Source of the DNA: JBHHWH01 sp046756405
GTDB lineage: Bacteria; Actinomycetota; Acidimicrobiia; Spongiisociales; ZC4RG35
Direction: 5' to 3'
NCBI GenBank assembly: GCA_046756405.1
Contig: JBHHWH010000010.1
Coordinates: 1-41,279 of the forward strand
DNA length: 41,279 nucleotides
Part shown: positions 1 to 7,260 of the stretch, piece after piece
Position numbering within the stretch: the first letter of the stretch is position 1
Layout of the letters: each line of letters opens with the position of its first letter
Notes under the pieces: model-generated
The model's database searches: none
What the model was told of the DNA's origin: nothing
What the model saw: the letters and a program-made list of their open reading frames with translations, nothing else
Translations under genes and position numbers: made by a program

Positions 1-1
1 T

Positions 2-58
2 TGCAGTATGCAGTTTGCAGAAGACTGAATACTGATGACTGACAACTGAGAACTGGAA
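2..58 (+). repeat. Heptanucleotide repeat tract upstream of rpsJ
   Basis: Three units of TGCAGNN (2-22), one extra G at 23, then five units of ACTGANN (24-58, the last reading ACTGGAA) follow each other with a strict 7-base period. The first five bases of each unit are conserved and the last two vary. The tract ends four bases before the rpsJ start codon, so it occupies the place of the usual leader and ribosome binding site. The tract may continue to the left of the window. Confidence 0.85.
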
Positions 59-62
59 AACA

Positions 63-371
63 ATGGCCGAGCAAAAGATCAGGATTCGCCTCAAGGCATA
101 CGACCACGAAGTGGTCGATGAATCCGCGCGCAAGATCGCGGAAACAGTCGTGCGGACTCAGGCCAAGATCAAGGGTCCTGTGCCCCTGCCTACGAAGGTG
201 CATAGATACTGCGTTATTCGTGGTCCCCACGTCCACAAGGACTCCCGCGAGCACTTCGAGATGCGGATCCACAAGCGGCTCATCGACATCCTCGAACCCA
301 CCCCGAGGACGGTGGACTCGTTGATGCGCCTTGAGCTGCCCGCCGGGGTAGAGGTGGAGATCAAGCTGTGA
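63..371 (+). CDS. rpsJ: 30S ribosomal protein S10
   Basis: S10 belongs to the 30S head and, as NusE, to transcription antitermination complexes. The 102-residue product has the family's full length, including the conserved HKDSREHFE segment (about residues 58-66). It is the first gene of the fused S10-spc-alpha block, and its stop overlaps the GTG start of rplC (GTGA). There is no clear Shine-Dalgarno sequence; the only purine run is the last unit of the heptamer tract. ATG at 63 is chosen because MAEQKIRIRLKAYDH is the canonical N-terminus. Confidence 0.98.
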   Translation: MAEQKIRIRLKAYDHEVVDESARKIAETVVRTQAKIKGPVPLPTKVHRYCVIRGPHVHKDSREHFEMRIHKRLIDILEPTPRTVDSLMRLELPAGVEVEIKL

Positions 372-1006
372 GAGCGATACTCGGCGAGAAGCTGGGCATG
401 ACCCAGATCTACGACGATCAGGCCCGGGCCATACCGGCGACGGTGGTCAAGGCGGGTCCGGTCTATGTCGTCCAGATCAAGACCGAGGAGACCGACGGCT
501 ACAACGCCCTTCAGATCGCCTACGGGGAGATGAAGCCCAACCAGGCCAACAAGCCGGTCACCGGGCATTTCGCCAAGGCCGGCATCGCCCCCAAGAGGCA
601 CCTGGTCGAAGTGCGGGTCGACGACCCCAGCCAGTACCAGCTTGGCCAGGAGATAACCGTCGCCGACGTGTTCAACGCCGGGATGAAGGCGGATGTGACG
701 GGTGTCTCCAAGGGCAAGGGGTTCTCCGGCGTAATGAAGCGTCACAACTTCAGTGGACAGAACGCCAGCCACGGCAACCACAAGAAGCACCGGGCGCCCG
801 GCTCCATCGGAGCCTGTGCCACCCCAGCGCGAGTGTTCAAGGGAATGAAGATGGCAGGTCGTATGGGAGGGGAGCGGGTCACCCTGCTCAACCTCGATGT
901 TGTCGCAGTGGACGGGGAACGGGGTCTGCTCCTCCTCGGCGGTTCCGTGCCCGGGCCCAAGAGGGCGCTGGTGTTGATCCGAGAGGCGGTGAAGGCCCGT
1001 GCCTGA
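368..1006 (+). CDS. rplC: 50S ribosomal protein L3
   Basis: L3 is an early assembly protein of the 50S subunit that reaches towards the peptidyl transferase centre. The 212-residue product starts MRAILGEKLGMTQ, as usual for bacterial L3. It carries the L3 signature around residues 117-160, including GVSKGKGFSGVMKRHNF and HKKHRAPGSIG, and ends in a short Lys/Arg-rich tail. Translation starts at GTG, overlapping the rpsJ stop, and the 3' end overlaps rplD by eight bases, so translational coupling is likely. Confidence 0.98.
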   Translation: MRAILGEKLGMTQIYDDQARAIPATVVKAGPVYVVQIKTEETDGYNALQIAYGEMKPNQANKPVTGHFAKAGIAPKRHLVEVRVDDPSQYQLGQEITVADVFNAGMKADVTGVSKGKGFSGVMKRHNFSGQNASHGNHKKHRAPGSIGACATPARVFKGMKMAGRMGGERVTLLNLDVVAVDGERGLLLLGGSVPGPKRALVLIREAVKARA

Positions 1007-1676
1007 GTTGAAAGCTCCACTCTTCAAGTCCGACGGGACCCGGGTCGGCGAGATCGAGCTCGACCCCGAGGTGTTCGGCATCGAGCCCAACATGGCCGTA
1101 CTCCACCAAGTGGTCACGGCCCAGCGTGCCGCTGCTCGGCGGGGAACCGCCTCCACTAAGACCCGCGCCGAGGTTCGCGGTGGTGGACGCAAGCCGTGGC
1201 GTCAGAAGGGTCTAGGTCGTGCTCGTCACGGTTCCATTCGTTCCCCCCAGTGGGTGGGCGGAGGTGTCGCCCACGGCCCCAAGCCCCGCGACTTCAACCA
1301 GAGAACTCCGAAGAAGATGAAGCGCCTCGCCCTTCGTTCTGGCCTATCCGCCCGGGCCGCCGAGGAGGCGATCTTGGTGGTGGAGGACATCGACTGGGGT
1401 ACCCCCAAGACCAAACAGGCGGCTTCTCTCCTGGAAGCCATGGGAGCTTCTGGCAAGACCCTTGTGGTCCTCTCCAGCATCGACGGCGTAGCCGGGAAGT
1501 CCTTTCGCAACCTGGCCAACGTTCGCATCGTCGAGCCGGGCCACCTCACCCCCTACGACGTGCTCTGGTCTGACCAGGTCGTTTTCACCTCCCACACTGT
1601 CACCGCCGCCGGGCGACGTGGCGGTTACGCGGTGAGCGAGGACGACTTCGTACGTGATGAGGGAGGTGATGAGTGA
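999..1676 (+). CDS. rplD: 50S ribosomal protein L4
   Basis: L4 lines the polypeptide exit tunnel; in several bacteria it also represses its own operon. The 225-residue product has the basic tunnel loop at residues 53-90 (RGGGRKPWRQKG and RARHGSIRSP) followed by the globular C-terminal part with LARNLANVRIVEP-like sequence. It starts at GTG inside the end of rplC, with GTGAAGG upstream as ribosome binding site. The stop overlaps the next start (GTGATG). Confidence 0.97.
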   Translation: MPELKAPLFKSDGTRVGEIELDPEVFGIEPNMAVLHQVVTAQRAAARRGTASTKTRAEVRGGGRKPWRQKGLGRARHGSIRSPQWVGGGVAHGPKPRDFNQRTPKKMKRLALRSGLSARAAEEAILVVEDIDWGTPKTKQAASLLEAMGASGKTLVVLSSIDGVAGKSFRNLANVRIVEPGHLTPYDVLWSDQVVFTSHTVTAAGRRGGYAVSEDDFVRDEGGDE

Positions 1677-1963
1677 TGAAAGACGTCCACGACATCATCC
1701 TCGCACCGGTGGTCTCGGAGAAGTCCTACGAGCTGATCGAGGAACTCAACGCCTACACCTTCGAGGTGGATCCCCGCTCCAACAAAGAGGAGATCAGGGA
1801 CGCCATTGAGCGGATCTTCGAGGTGAAGGTCCTCAAGGTGAACACCATGAATCGCCAGGGGAAGCGCAAGCGTCAGGGTTACAAGGTCGGCAAGCGTAAG
1901 GACACCAAGCGTGCCGTCGTCACCCTCGCCGATGGCGATTCCATAGACCTGTTCGGAGTTTGA
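1673..1963 (+). CDS. rplW: 50S ribosomal protein L23
   Basis: L23 sits at the tunnel exit and docks trigger factor and the signal recognition particle. The product has 96 residues, including LAPVVSEKSYEL near the start and the basic KRKRQGYKVGKRKDTKRA segment near residues 62-80. GTG at 1673 and ATG at 1676 are both reachable from GGGAGGTGA at 1661-1669; ATG at 1676 gives a 95-residue protein and is equally plausible. It overlaps rplD by four bases and is followed by rplB after one base. Confidence 0.96.
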   Translation: MMKDVHDIILAPVVSEKSYELIEELNAYTFEVDPRSNKEEIRDAIERIFEVKVLKVNTMNRQGKRKRQGYKVGKRKDTKRAVVTLADGDSIDLFGV

Positions 1964-1964
1964 G

Positions 1965-2798
1965 ATGGCAATAAAGAAACGCAAGCCGACATCCCCAGGG
2001 CGACGGTTCCAGACGGTCTCGGACTTCTCCGAGATCACCAAGACCAAGCCGGAGAAGTCGCTCATCGCCAAGAAGAAGAGCACCGGGGGCCGCAACACCT
2101 ACGGCCGGGTGACGTCGCGCCATCGCGGGGGCGGACACAAGCAGCGTTACCGCGTCATCGACTTCCGGCGCAATAAGGACGGGATTGCCGCCAAGGTGGC
2201 GGCCATCGAATACGACCCCAACCGGAACGCCCGGATTGCCCTGTTGAACTACGCCGACGGCGAGAAGCGCTACATCCTGGCCCCGGTCGGAGTCCGGGTG
2301 GGCGACCGTCTCGAGTCGGGATCCGGCGCCGAGATCCGTCCCGGGAACGCCATGCCGCTGCGCAACATCCCGGCGGGGACCATGGTCCATGCCATCGAGA
2401 TGCGTCCCGGTGGCGGTGCCAAGCTGGCTCGTTCTGCCGGCACCGCGGTCCAGCTCATGTCCAAGGAGGGGAACCTCGCCCTGTTACGGCTTCCGTCGGG
2501 GGAGATGCGCCAGGTACCCCTAGATTGCCGCGCCACCATCGGCCAGGTGGGCAACACCGAGGCCGAGCTGGTCAAGCTGGGGAAGGCAGGCCGCAACCGC
2601 TGGAAGGGAGTCCGTCCCCAGACCCGAGGCGTAGCCATGAACCCCATCGACCACCCCCTGGGCGGTGGCGAGGGCAAGTCGTCCGGTGGCCGGCACCCGA
2701 CAAGCCCCTGGGGCAAGCCGGAAGGGCGCACTCGCAAGAAGAACAAGGCTTCGGACAAGTACATCGTCCGACGTCGCACCAAGAAAGGCCGCAGATGA
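1965..2798 (+). CDS. rplB: 50S ribosomal protein L2
   Basis: L2 is needed for subunit association and peptidyl transferase activity. The 277-residue product is full length and shows TSRHRGGGHKQRYRVIDF in the N-terminal half and the highly conserved NPIDHPLGGGEGKSSGGRH stretch near residues 226-244, followed by the Lys/Arg-rich tail. It starts one base after rplW and its TGA overlaps the rpsS start (ATGA). Confidence 0.98.
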   Translation: MAIKKRKPTSPGRRFQTVSDFSEITKTKPEKSLIAKKKSTGGRNTYGRVTSRHRGGGHKQRYRVIDFRRNKDGIAAKVAAIEYDPNRNARIALLNYADGEKRYILAPVGVRVGDRLESGSGAEIRPGNAMPLRNIPAGTMVHAIEMRPGGGAKLARSAGTAVQLMSKEGNLALLRLPSGEMRQVPLDCRATIGQVGNTEAELVKLGKAGRNRWKGVRPQTRGVAMNPIDHPLGGGEGKSSGGRHPTSPWGKPEGRTRKKNKASDKYIVRRRTKKGRR

Positions 2799-3067
2799 CC
2801 CGATCACTGAAAAAGGGCCCCTTCGTCGACGAGCATCTCGCCAAGAAGATCGACGAGCTGAACCGCACCGGACAGAAGCGGGTCATCAAGACCTGGTCGC
2901 GCCGCTCGACGATCATCCCCGAGATGATCGGGCACACCATCGATGTCCACGACGGGCGCAAGCACGTGCCGGTGTACATCACCGAGTCGATGGTGGGCCA
3001 CAAGCTCGGAGAGTTCGCTCCCACCCGGACCTTCCGGGGTCACGCCGATAGGGGGAAGAGGCGATGA
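2795..3067 (+). CDS. rpsS: 30S ribosomal protein S19
   Basis: S19 forms the 30S head with S13 and contacts the 23S A-site finger. The 90-residue product begins MTRSLKKGPFVDEHL and contains HTIDVHDGRKHVPVYI and KLGEFAPTRTFRGH, all canonical. The frame is open far upstream inside rplB, but only the ATG overlapping the rplB stop yields a normal-length S19. Its own stop overlaps the rplV start. Confidence 0.98.
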   Translation: MTRSLKKGPFVDEHLAKKIDELNRTGQKRVIKTWSRRSTIIPEMIGHTIDVHDGRKHVPVYITESMVGHKLGEFAPTRTFRGHADRGKRR

Positions 3068-3420
3068 GGGTCATGGCCCGCGCTCGCTACGTCCGCATGT
3101 CGCCCTACAAAGTGCGCCAGGTGCTCGACCTGATTCGTGGCCTGCCGGTGGAGGAGGCCGAGCACGTGCTCCGTCTCACCCCGCGTGCCGCCGCCGGACC
3201 GGTGGGTAAGGCCCTGAAGTCCGCGGTGGCCAATGCCGAGCACAACTACGCCCTGGACGCCGAAGAGCTGGTTGTAGCCGAGGCCTACGCCGACGAAGGC
3301 CCGATCCTCAAGCGTTACCGCCCCCGGGCCCGTGGGCGCGCTTCCAGGATCAACAAGAGGACCGCTCACATCACGGTGGTGGTCTCCGACATGTCGGAAG
3401 TGAATGAGGAGGTGAGCTGA
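3064..3420 (+). CDS. rplV: 50S ribosomal protein L22
   Basis: L22 lines the exit tunnel opposite L4. The 118-residue product shows RYVRMSPYKVRQVLDLIRG at the N-terminus and the tunnel beta-hairpin near residues 83-105 (ILKRYRPRARGRASRINKRT), the region where macrolide resistance changes occur in other bacteria. A short acidic tail follows. It overlaps rpsS by four bases, and its final A is the first base of the rpsC ATG. Confidence 0.97.
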   Translation: MRVMARARYVRMSPYKVRQVLDLIRGLPVEEAEHVLRLTPRAAAGPVGKALKSAVANAEHNYALDAEELVVAEAYADEGPILKRYRPRARGRASRINKRTAHITVVVSDMSEVNEEVS

Positions 3421-4355
3421 TGGGTCAGAAGACGCACCCTTATTCATTCCGACTCGGTGTGGCGACTGACTGGAAGTCGAAGTGGTTCTCCGAGAAGGAC
3501 TACGCCGATTTCGTCAACGAGGACTGGCAGATTCGCGACTACCTATACGGGGAGCTGACCCGAGGTGCGGTATCCCGGATCGACATCGAACGGACCCGTG
3601 ACCGGCTGATCGTGGACATCCACACCGCCCGTCCCGGAGTCGTCATCGGCCGCAAGGGTTCGGAGGCCGAGCGGCTTCGGGCCGGGCTGGAGAAGATGAC
3701 CGACCGCCGGGTGAAGCTGAACATCATCGAGGTCAAGGACCCCGATCTGGACGCCGCCTTGCTGGCGAGGGGCATTGCCGACCAGATCGAGAACCGGATC
3801 GCTTTCCGCCGTGCCATGAAGCGCGCCGTGGCCGCCGCCATGAAGGCCGGCGCCGAGGGTGTCCGGGTGGAGTGCAAGGGCCGGCTCGGTGGTGCCGAGA
3901 TGGGCCGCCGGGAGTGGTACCGCGAGGGCCGAGTTCCCCTCCACACCCTGCGTGCAGACATCGACTACGGAACCGCCACAGCCAGGACCACGGTGGGTGC
4001 CATCGGGGTCAAGGTCTGGGTTTACCGCGGCGAAGTGGTCGGGGCCAGTCCGATCTCCGGCGAACGCATCGCCGCCGAGGCCGATCTGGCCACGGGAGGT
4101 CCCGCCCGCAGAGTGCAGAAGTCCATCAAGTCCCGGGCCGAGGAGGCCGCCGGAGCCGGTCGGGAGCGGAAGCTCATCGAGGCTGGCGGAGGCAAGCGTC
4201 CCGTGGAAGCTCCCGCCAAGGAGGGCCGCAAGCTCATCGAGGCCGGTGGGGGTCGCCGGCCCACCGCCGCCGAGGCGAAGGTGGAGTACGAGAGTGCCCG
4301 TGAGGACGTCGCCATGACCGACGATGCCGAGACTTCCAAGGACGAAGAGGAGTAG
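3420..4355 (+). CDS. rpsC: 30S ribosomal protein S3 with extended C-terminus
   Basis: S3 lies at the mRNA entry tunnel of the 30S subunit. Residues 1-210 are a normal S3, with the KH-domain loop GVVIGRKGSEAE at 73-84 and GRLGGAEMGRREWYREGRVP at 154-172. After residue 220 the protein has an extra tail of about 90 residues, giving 311 in total, longer than the 210-280 usual for the family. The tail holds two copies of RKLIEAGGG[KR]RP at residues 250-261 and 270-281, spaced exactly 20 residues apart, and ends in an acidic stretch. Confidence 0.96.
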   Translation: MGQKTHPYSFRLGVATDWKSKWFSEKDYADFVNEDWQIRDYLYGELTRGAVSRIDIERTRDRLIVDIHTARPGVVIGRKGSEAERLRAGLEKMTDRRVKLNIIEVKDPDLDAALLARGIADQIENRIAFRRAMKRAVAAAMKAGAEGVRVECKGRLGGAEMGRREWYREGRVPLHTLRADIDYGTATARTTVGAIGVKVWVYRGEVVGASPISGERIAAEADLATGGPARRVQKSIKSRAEEAAGAGRERKLIEAGGGKRPVEAPAKEGRKLIEAGGGRRPTAAEAKVEYESAREDVAMTDDAETSKDEEE

Positions 4356-4361
4356 GCCGTC

Positions 4362-4775
4362 ATGCTGATGCCGAAGAGAACCAAGCATCGCAAGGTGCAC
4401 CGAGGGCGCATGAAGGGCGCCGCCAAAGGGGGCACCCAGGTGCATTTCGGGGAGTACGGCCTTCAGGCCCTCGAACCGGCGTGGATCACAGCCCGCCAGA
4501 TCGAGGCTGCCCGTATCGCCATCACCCGGGCCGTCAAGCGTGGGGGCAAGGTGTGGATCAACATCTTCCCGGACAAGCCCGTCACCCAAAAGCCCGCCGA
4601 GACCCGGATGGGCTCCGGCAAGGGCAACCCCGAGTTCTGGGTTGCTGTGGTCAAGCCAGGGAGGGTGATGTTCGAGCTGGCGGGTGTCCCCGAGGAGCTG
4701 GCCCGGGAGGCGATGCGCAAAGCGAGCCACAAGCTCCCCATCAAGACGCGCTTCGTCAAGAGGGAGGAGATATGA
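4362..4775 (+). CDS. rplP: 50S ribosomal protein L16
   Basis: L16 binds near the A-site of the large subunit and is important for late 50S assembly. The 137-residue product starts MLMPKRTKHRKVHRGRMKG and contains KGGKVWINIFPDKPVT-like sequence and RMGSGKGNPEFWVAVVKPGR, both standard. It follows rpsC after six bases and its TGA overlaps the rpmC ATG. Confidence 0.98.
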   Translation: MLMPKRTKHRKVHRGRMKGAAKGGTQVHFGEYGLQALEPAWITARQIEAARIAITRAVKRGGKVWINIFPDKPVTQKPAETRMGSGKGNPEFWVAVVKPGRVMFELAGVPEELAREAMRKASHKLPIKTRFVKREEI

Positions 4776-4993
4776 ACGCCGACGAACTGCGCGAGCTCAC
4801 CGGCGAGGAACTCGTCGAGCGCCTCCGGGAGCTGAAGGCGGAGAAGTTCAACCTGCGGTTTCAGCTCGCCACCAACCAGTTGGACAACACCGCCCGGATC
4901 AAAGAAGTCAAGAAAGAGATCGCCCGGATCCTCACGGTGATGCGGGAGCGAGAGCTGGAGGGTGGCGAGGCCGTCCTCGAGGAGAGTGCATGA
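4772..4993 (+). CDS. rpmC: 50S ribosomal protein L29
   Basis: L29 is a small helical protein near the exit tunnel that helps recruit trigger factor. The 73-residue product begins MNADELRELTGEELVERL and has the coiled-hairpin pattern with LRFQLATNQLDNTARIKEVKK-type sequence in the middle. The frame is open upstream inside rplP, but the ATG at 4772 follows AGGGAGGAG at 4761-4769 and gives the canonical start. The stop overlaps rpsQ. Confidence 0.96.
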   Translation: MNADELRELTGEELVERLRELKAEKFNLRFQLATNQLDNTARIKEVKKEIARILTVMRERELEGGEAVLEESA

Positions 4994-5259
4994 TGGTGGA
5001 TAGCCAGACGAGAAAGCGGCGGAAGGTCCGCGTGGGGGTGGTGGTCTCTGACAAACGCGATAAGACCGTCACCGTCGAGGTGATCAACCTGGTCACCCAC
5101 CCGCGCTACGACAAGGTCATGCGCCGCCGGGCCCGTTTCCACGCCCACGACGAGAACAACGAGGCCCGGGTCGGGGACACGGTGAGGATCATGGAAACCC
5201 GTCCGTTCTCCAAGCAGAAGCGTTGGCGGGTCGTGGACATCGTGGAGCGTGCCAAGTGA
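4990..5259 (+). CDS. rpsQ: 30S ribosomal protein S17
   Basis: S17 is an early-binding OB-fold protein of the 30S body. The 89-residue product shows RKVRVGVVVSDKRDKTVTVEV near the start and GDTVRIMETRPFSKQKRWRVV at the end, the two conserved OB-fold segments. Two consecutive ATG codons (4990 and 4993) are available; the first overlaps the rpmC stop, the second gives 88 residues. Its stop overlaps the rplN GTG. Confidence 0.96.
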   Translation: MMVDSQTRKRRKVRVGVVVSDKRDKTVTVEVINLVTHPRYDKVMRRRARFHAHDENNEARVGDTVRIMETRPFSKQKRWRVVDIVERAK

Positions 5260-5624
5260 TCCAGCAGGAGAGCCGACTCAAGGTCGCCGACAACACCGGG
5301 GCCCGTGAGGTGCTGTGCATCCGGGTTCTGGGAGGATCATCGCGCCGTTACGCTGGCCTGGGCGATGTCATCGTCGGCACCGTCAAGGAGGCCACGCCTG
5401 GCGGCTCGGTGAAGAAGGGGGATGTGGTCAGGGCGGTCGTGGTCCGCACCAGGAAGGAGGCCCGTCGCTCCGACGGTACCTACATCCGATTCGACGACAA
5501 CGCCTGTGTGCTGATCGACAACAACCGCCAGCCCCGCGGCACCCGCATCTTCGGCCCCGTGGCTCGGGAGCTTCGTGACCAAAGGTTCATGCGCATCGTC
5601 TCGCTTGCACCGGAGGTGCTCTGA
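5256..5624 (+). CDS. rplN: 50S ribosomal protein L14
   Basis: L14 forms an inter-subunit bridge and is the binding site of silencing factor RsfS. The 122-residue product has exactly the family's length and begins MIQQESRLKVADNTGAREV, with the conserved GVVKEAxPGGxVKKGDVVRAVVVRT-like core and the C-terminal GTRIFGPVARELR. GTG at 5256, overlapping the rpsQ stop, is chosen over the longer open frame because it restores that canonical start. An unusual 171-base gap follows. Confidence 0.97.
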   Translation: MIQQESRLKVADNTGAREVLCIRVLGGSSRRYAGLGDVIVGTVKEATPGGSVKKGDVVRAVVVRTRKEARRSDGTYIRFDDNACVLIDNNRQPRGTRIFGPVARELRDQRFMRIVSLAPEVL

Positions 5625-5795
5625 TGATGCCGGCCGAGATTCATTGCCGACCGACTTTGGCCGTTTGGCTCCGACCGTCCCAGGGGCGTTGCGAGCCGGA
5701 GGTCACATCTGTGACGTCGCTTCCCCGGTCTGTTCGTCGGCCAAACAGGCGCCGGTCGGTCGGAGCTTCCGCCGCGCTGGAAGTGGAGGTTTGAA
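5625..5795 (+). other. Structured insert between rplN and rplX, with an optional 56-codon ORF
   Basis: Within the S10-spc block the other genes overlap or lie only a few to about 55 bases apart, so this gap stands out. It can fold as nested stems: CCGACCGAC (5647-5655) with GTCGGTCGG (5755-5763); GTTTGGC (5663-5669) with GCCAAAC (5740-5746); GGGG (5683-5686) with CCCC (5723-5726); GCGA (5691-5694) with TCGC (5717-5720); and a tip hairpin of GTCAC and GTGAC (5702-5715). No T-run follows, so it is not a standard terminator. An ATG at 5624-5626, overlapping the rplN stop, opens a 56-codon frame closing at 5792-5794, just before rplX. Its codon use (CGA, ACA, AGG) is unlike the neighbouring ribosomal genes and I recognise no family, so I favour RNA structure over a protein. 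Confidence 0.55.
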
Positions 5796-6101
5796 GTGAA
5801 ACTGAAGAAAGGCGACCCGGTGATGGTCATCGCCGGTAAGGACGCCGGCAAGGAGTCCAGGATCATCCACGTCTACCCGGACAAGGGAAAGATCCAAGTT
5901 GAGGGCGTCAACGTGGCCAAGCGTCACACCAAGCCGTCAGGCCAGACCATGCAGGGCGGGATCATCGATAAGACGATGCCCATCGACGCTTCGAACGTGA
6001 TGATCATCTGCGAGAACTGCGGTCCTACCCGGATCTCTCACCGCTTCGACGAAGACGGCACCAAGTACCGGGTGTGCGTCAAGTGTGGAGGTGACCTGTG
6101 A
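5796..6101 (+). CDS. rplX: 50S ribosomal protein L24
   Basis: L24 initiates 50S assembly and sits by the tunnel exit. The 101-residue product opens with the KOW motif (KKGDPVMVIAGKDAGKE) and has GVNVAKRHTKPS in the middle. The C-terminal third carries CENC and CVKC pairs, which could hold a zinc ion, as in a subset of bacterial L24 proteins. Start is GTG with GGAGG at 5785-5789, six bases upstream. The stop overlaps rplE. Confidence 0.97.
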   Translation: MKLKKGDPVMVIAGKDAGKESRIIHVYPDKGKIQVEGVNVAKRHTKPSGQTMQGGIIDKTMPIDASNVMIICENCGPTRISHRFDEDGTKYRVCVKCGGDL

Positions 6102-6664
6102 GCTACGTGCCGCGACTCAAGGTCAAATACAGCGATGAGGTCGTGCCCAAGCTGATCGAGGAGCTGGGGCTGGAGAACCCGATGCAGGTCCCAACGATCG
6201 AAAAGATTGTCCTCAATATGGGTCTCGGTGAGGCCGTTCAGGACAAGAAGGCCGTGGAGGAGGCAGCCGAGGAGCTGGCCCTGATCTCCGGCCAGAGGCC
6301 CCGGGTGAACCGGGCACGGAAGTCCATCTCCAACTTCAAGGTCCGCCAGGGGATGCCCATCGGAGTGTCGGTGACCCTGCGCGGACCCCGGATGTGGGAA
6401 TTCTTCGATCGGCTGCTTTCGGTGGCCATCCCTCGGGTAAGGGACTTCCGAGGGCTGAACCCGAGGGCCTTCGACGGTCACGGCAACTACAGCGTCGGAG
6501 CCTCGGAACAGCTGATCTTCCCCGAGATCGACTTCGACCGGGTCACCACAACCCGGGGCTTGAACATCACCATCGTGACCACAGCAACAAACGACGAACA
6601 CGGCAAGTCGCTGCTCGAGGCCTTCGGATTCCCTTTCCGAAAGGTCGAGAGGGTCGAGGTTTGA
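6098..6664 (+). CDS. rplE: 50S ribosomal protein L5
   Basis: L5 binds 5S rRNA and contacts the P-site tRNA. The 188-residue product shows VPTIEKIVLNMGLGEA near residue 30, GQRPRVNRARKSISNFKVRQGMPIG-type sequence near 68-92 and the C-terminal FPEIDFDRV and GLNITIVTTA segments of the family. Start is GTG, overlapping the rplX stop by four bases. Confidence 0.98.
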   Translation: MSYVPRLKVKYSDEVVPKLIEELGLENPMQVPTIEKIVLNMGLGEAVQDKKAVEEAAEELALISGQRPRVNRARKSISNFKVRQGMPIGVSVTLRGPRMWEFFDRLLSVAIPRVRDFRGLNPRAFDGHGNYSVGASEQLIFPEIDFDRVTTTRGLNITIVTTATNDEHGKSLLEAFGFPFRKVERVEV

Positions 6665-6675
6665 GGAGAGCGTGA

Positions 6676-6861
6676 ATGGCTAAGAAATCAATGATCGCAA
6701 AGGCCAATAGGAAGCCGAAGTTCAAGGTGAGGGCGTACAACCGCTGCCGCCGCTGCGGCAGAGCCCGGGCCTACCTTCGCGACTTCGGCATGTGCCGCAT
6801 CTGCGTGCGTGAGCTGGCTTCCAAGGGCGAACTGCCCGGTGTGAGAAAGGCTTCCTGGTGA
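6676..6861 (+). CDS. rpsN: 30S ribosomal protein S14, zinc-binding type Z
   Basis: This is the short, zinc-dependent form of S14, 61 residues long. Four cysteines form two CxxC knuckles at residues 24/27 and 40/43 (CRRC and CRIC), with the conserved RAYLRDFGMCRICVRELA segment. The N-terminus AKKSMIAKANRKPKFKVRAY matches type Z proteins. The zinc-free paralogue, if the genome has one, is not in this window. GAGGAGAG upstream provides the ribosome binding site; the stop overlaps the rpsH GTG. Confidence 0.97.
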   Translation: MAKKSMIAKANRKPKFKVRAYNRCRRCGRARAYLRDFGMCRICVRELASKGELPGVRKASW

Positions 6862-7259
6862 TAATGGTTACCGACCCGATCGCGGACATGCTCACCCGTA
6901 TCCGCAACGCCGTTGCGGTGGGACACGAGCAGGTGGGCATGCCTTCGTCGAAGATGAAGGCCCGCATCGCCCAGATCCTCCTCGATGAGGGCTTCATCGA
7001 CCGCTACGAGGTCGTGGGCGATGGACACCACAAGGAGCTTCAGGTCGTTCTCCGCTACGGAGACCGTCGCCAGCCGGCGATCGATGGGCTGCGACGGGTC
7101 TCCCGACCCGGCCACCGCGTCTACCGGGGCTCCAAGGAGCTACCCCGCGTCAAGGGCGGGCTCGGCGTGGCGGTGGTCTCCACCAGCCAGGGCCTGATGC
7201 CCGACCGGGAGGCGCGGCGTCGCCGGCTTGGAGGCGAGATCATCTGCGAGGTTTGGTGA
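6858..7259 (+). CDS. rpsH: 30S ribosomal protein S8
   Basis: S8 organises the central domain of 16S rRNA and represses the spc operon in E. coli. The product of up to 133 residues contains TDPIADMLTRIRNA at the N-terminus and the C-terminal GLGVAVVSTSQGLMPDREAR, which is the diagnostic S8 ending. GTG at 6858 overlaps the rpsN stop, but ATG at 6864 starts exactly at the canonical N-terminus (131 residues) and may be the true start. Confidence 0.97.
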   Translation: MIMVTDPIADMLTRIRNAVAVGHEQVGMPSSKMKARIAQILLDEGFIDRYEVVGDGHHKELQVVLRYGDRRQPAIDGLRRVSRPGHRVYRGSKELPRVKGGLGVAVVSTSQGLMPDREARRRRLGGEIICEVW

Positions 7260-7260
7260 T

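Noticed and set aside
2..58. Heptamer tract considered as the edge of a CRISPR array
   Set aside because: Units are only 7 bases with no spacers; it cannot be a CRISPR repeat-spacer structure.
158..1192. A 344-codon minus-strand frame across rplC and rplD
   Set aside because: Shadow of conserved ribosomal genes; no recognisable domain and no ribosome binding site.
3543..4730. A 395-codon minus-strand frame across rpsC and rplP
   Set aside because: Antisense to clear ribosomal proteins, with low-complexity Gly/His/Leu composition only.
5625..5795. Intrinsic terminator between rplN and rplX
   Set aside because: Stems are long and nested but there is no T-run, and the downstream ribosomal genes have no obvious promoter of their own.
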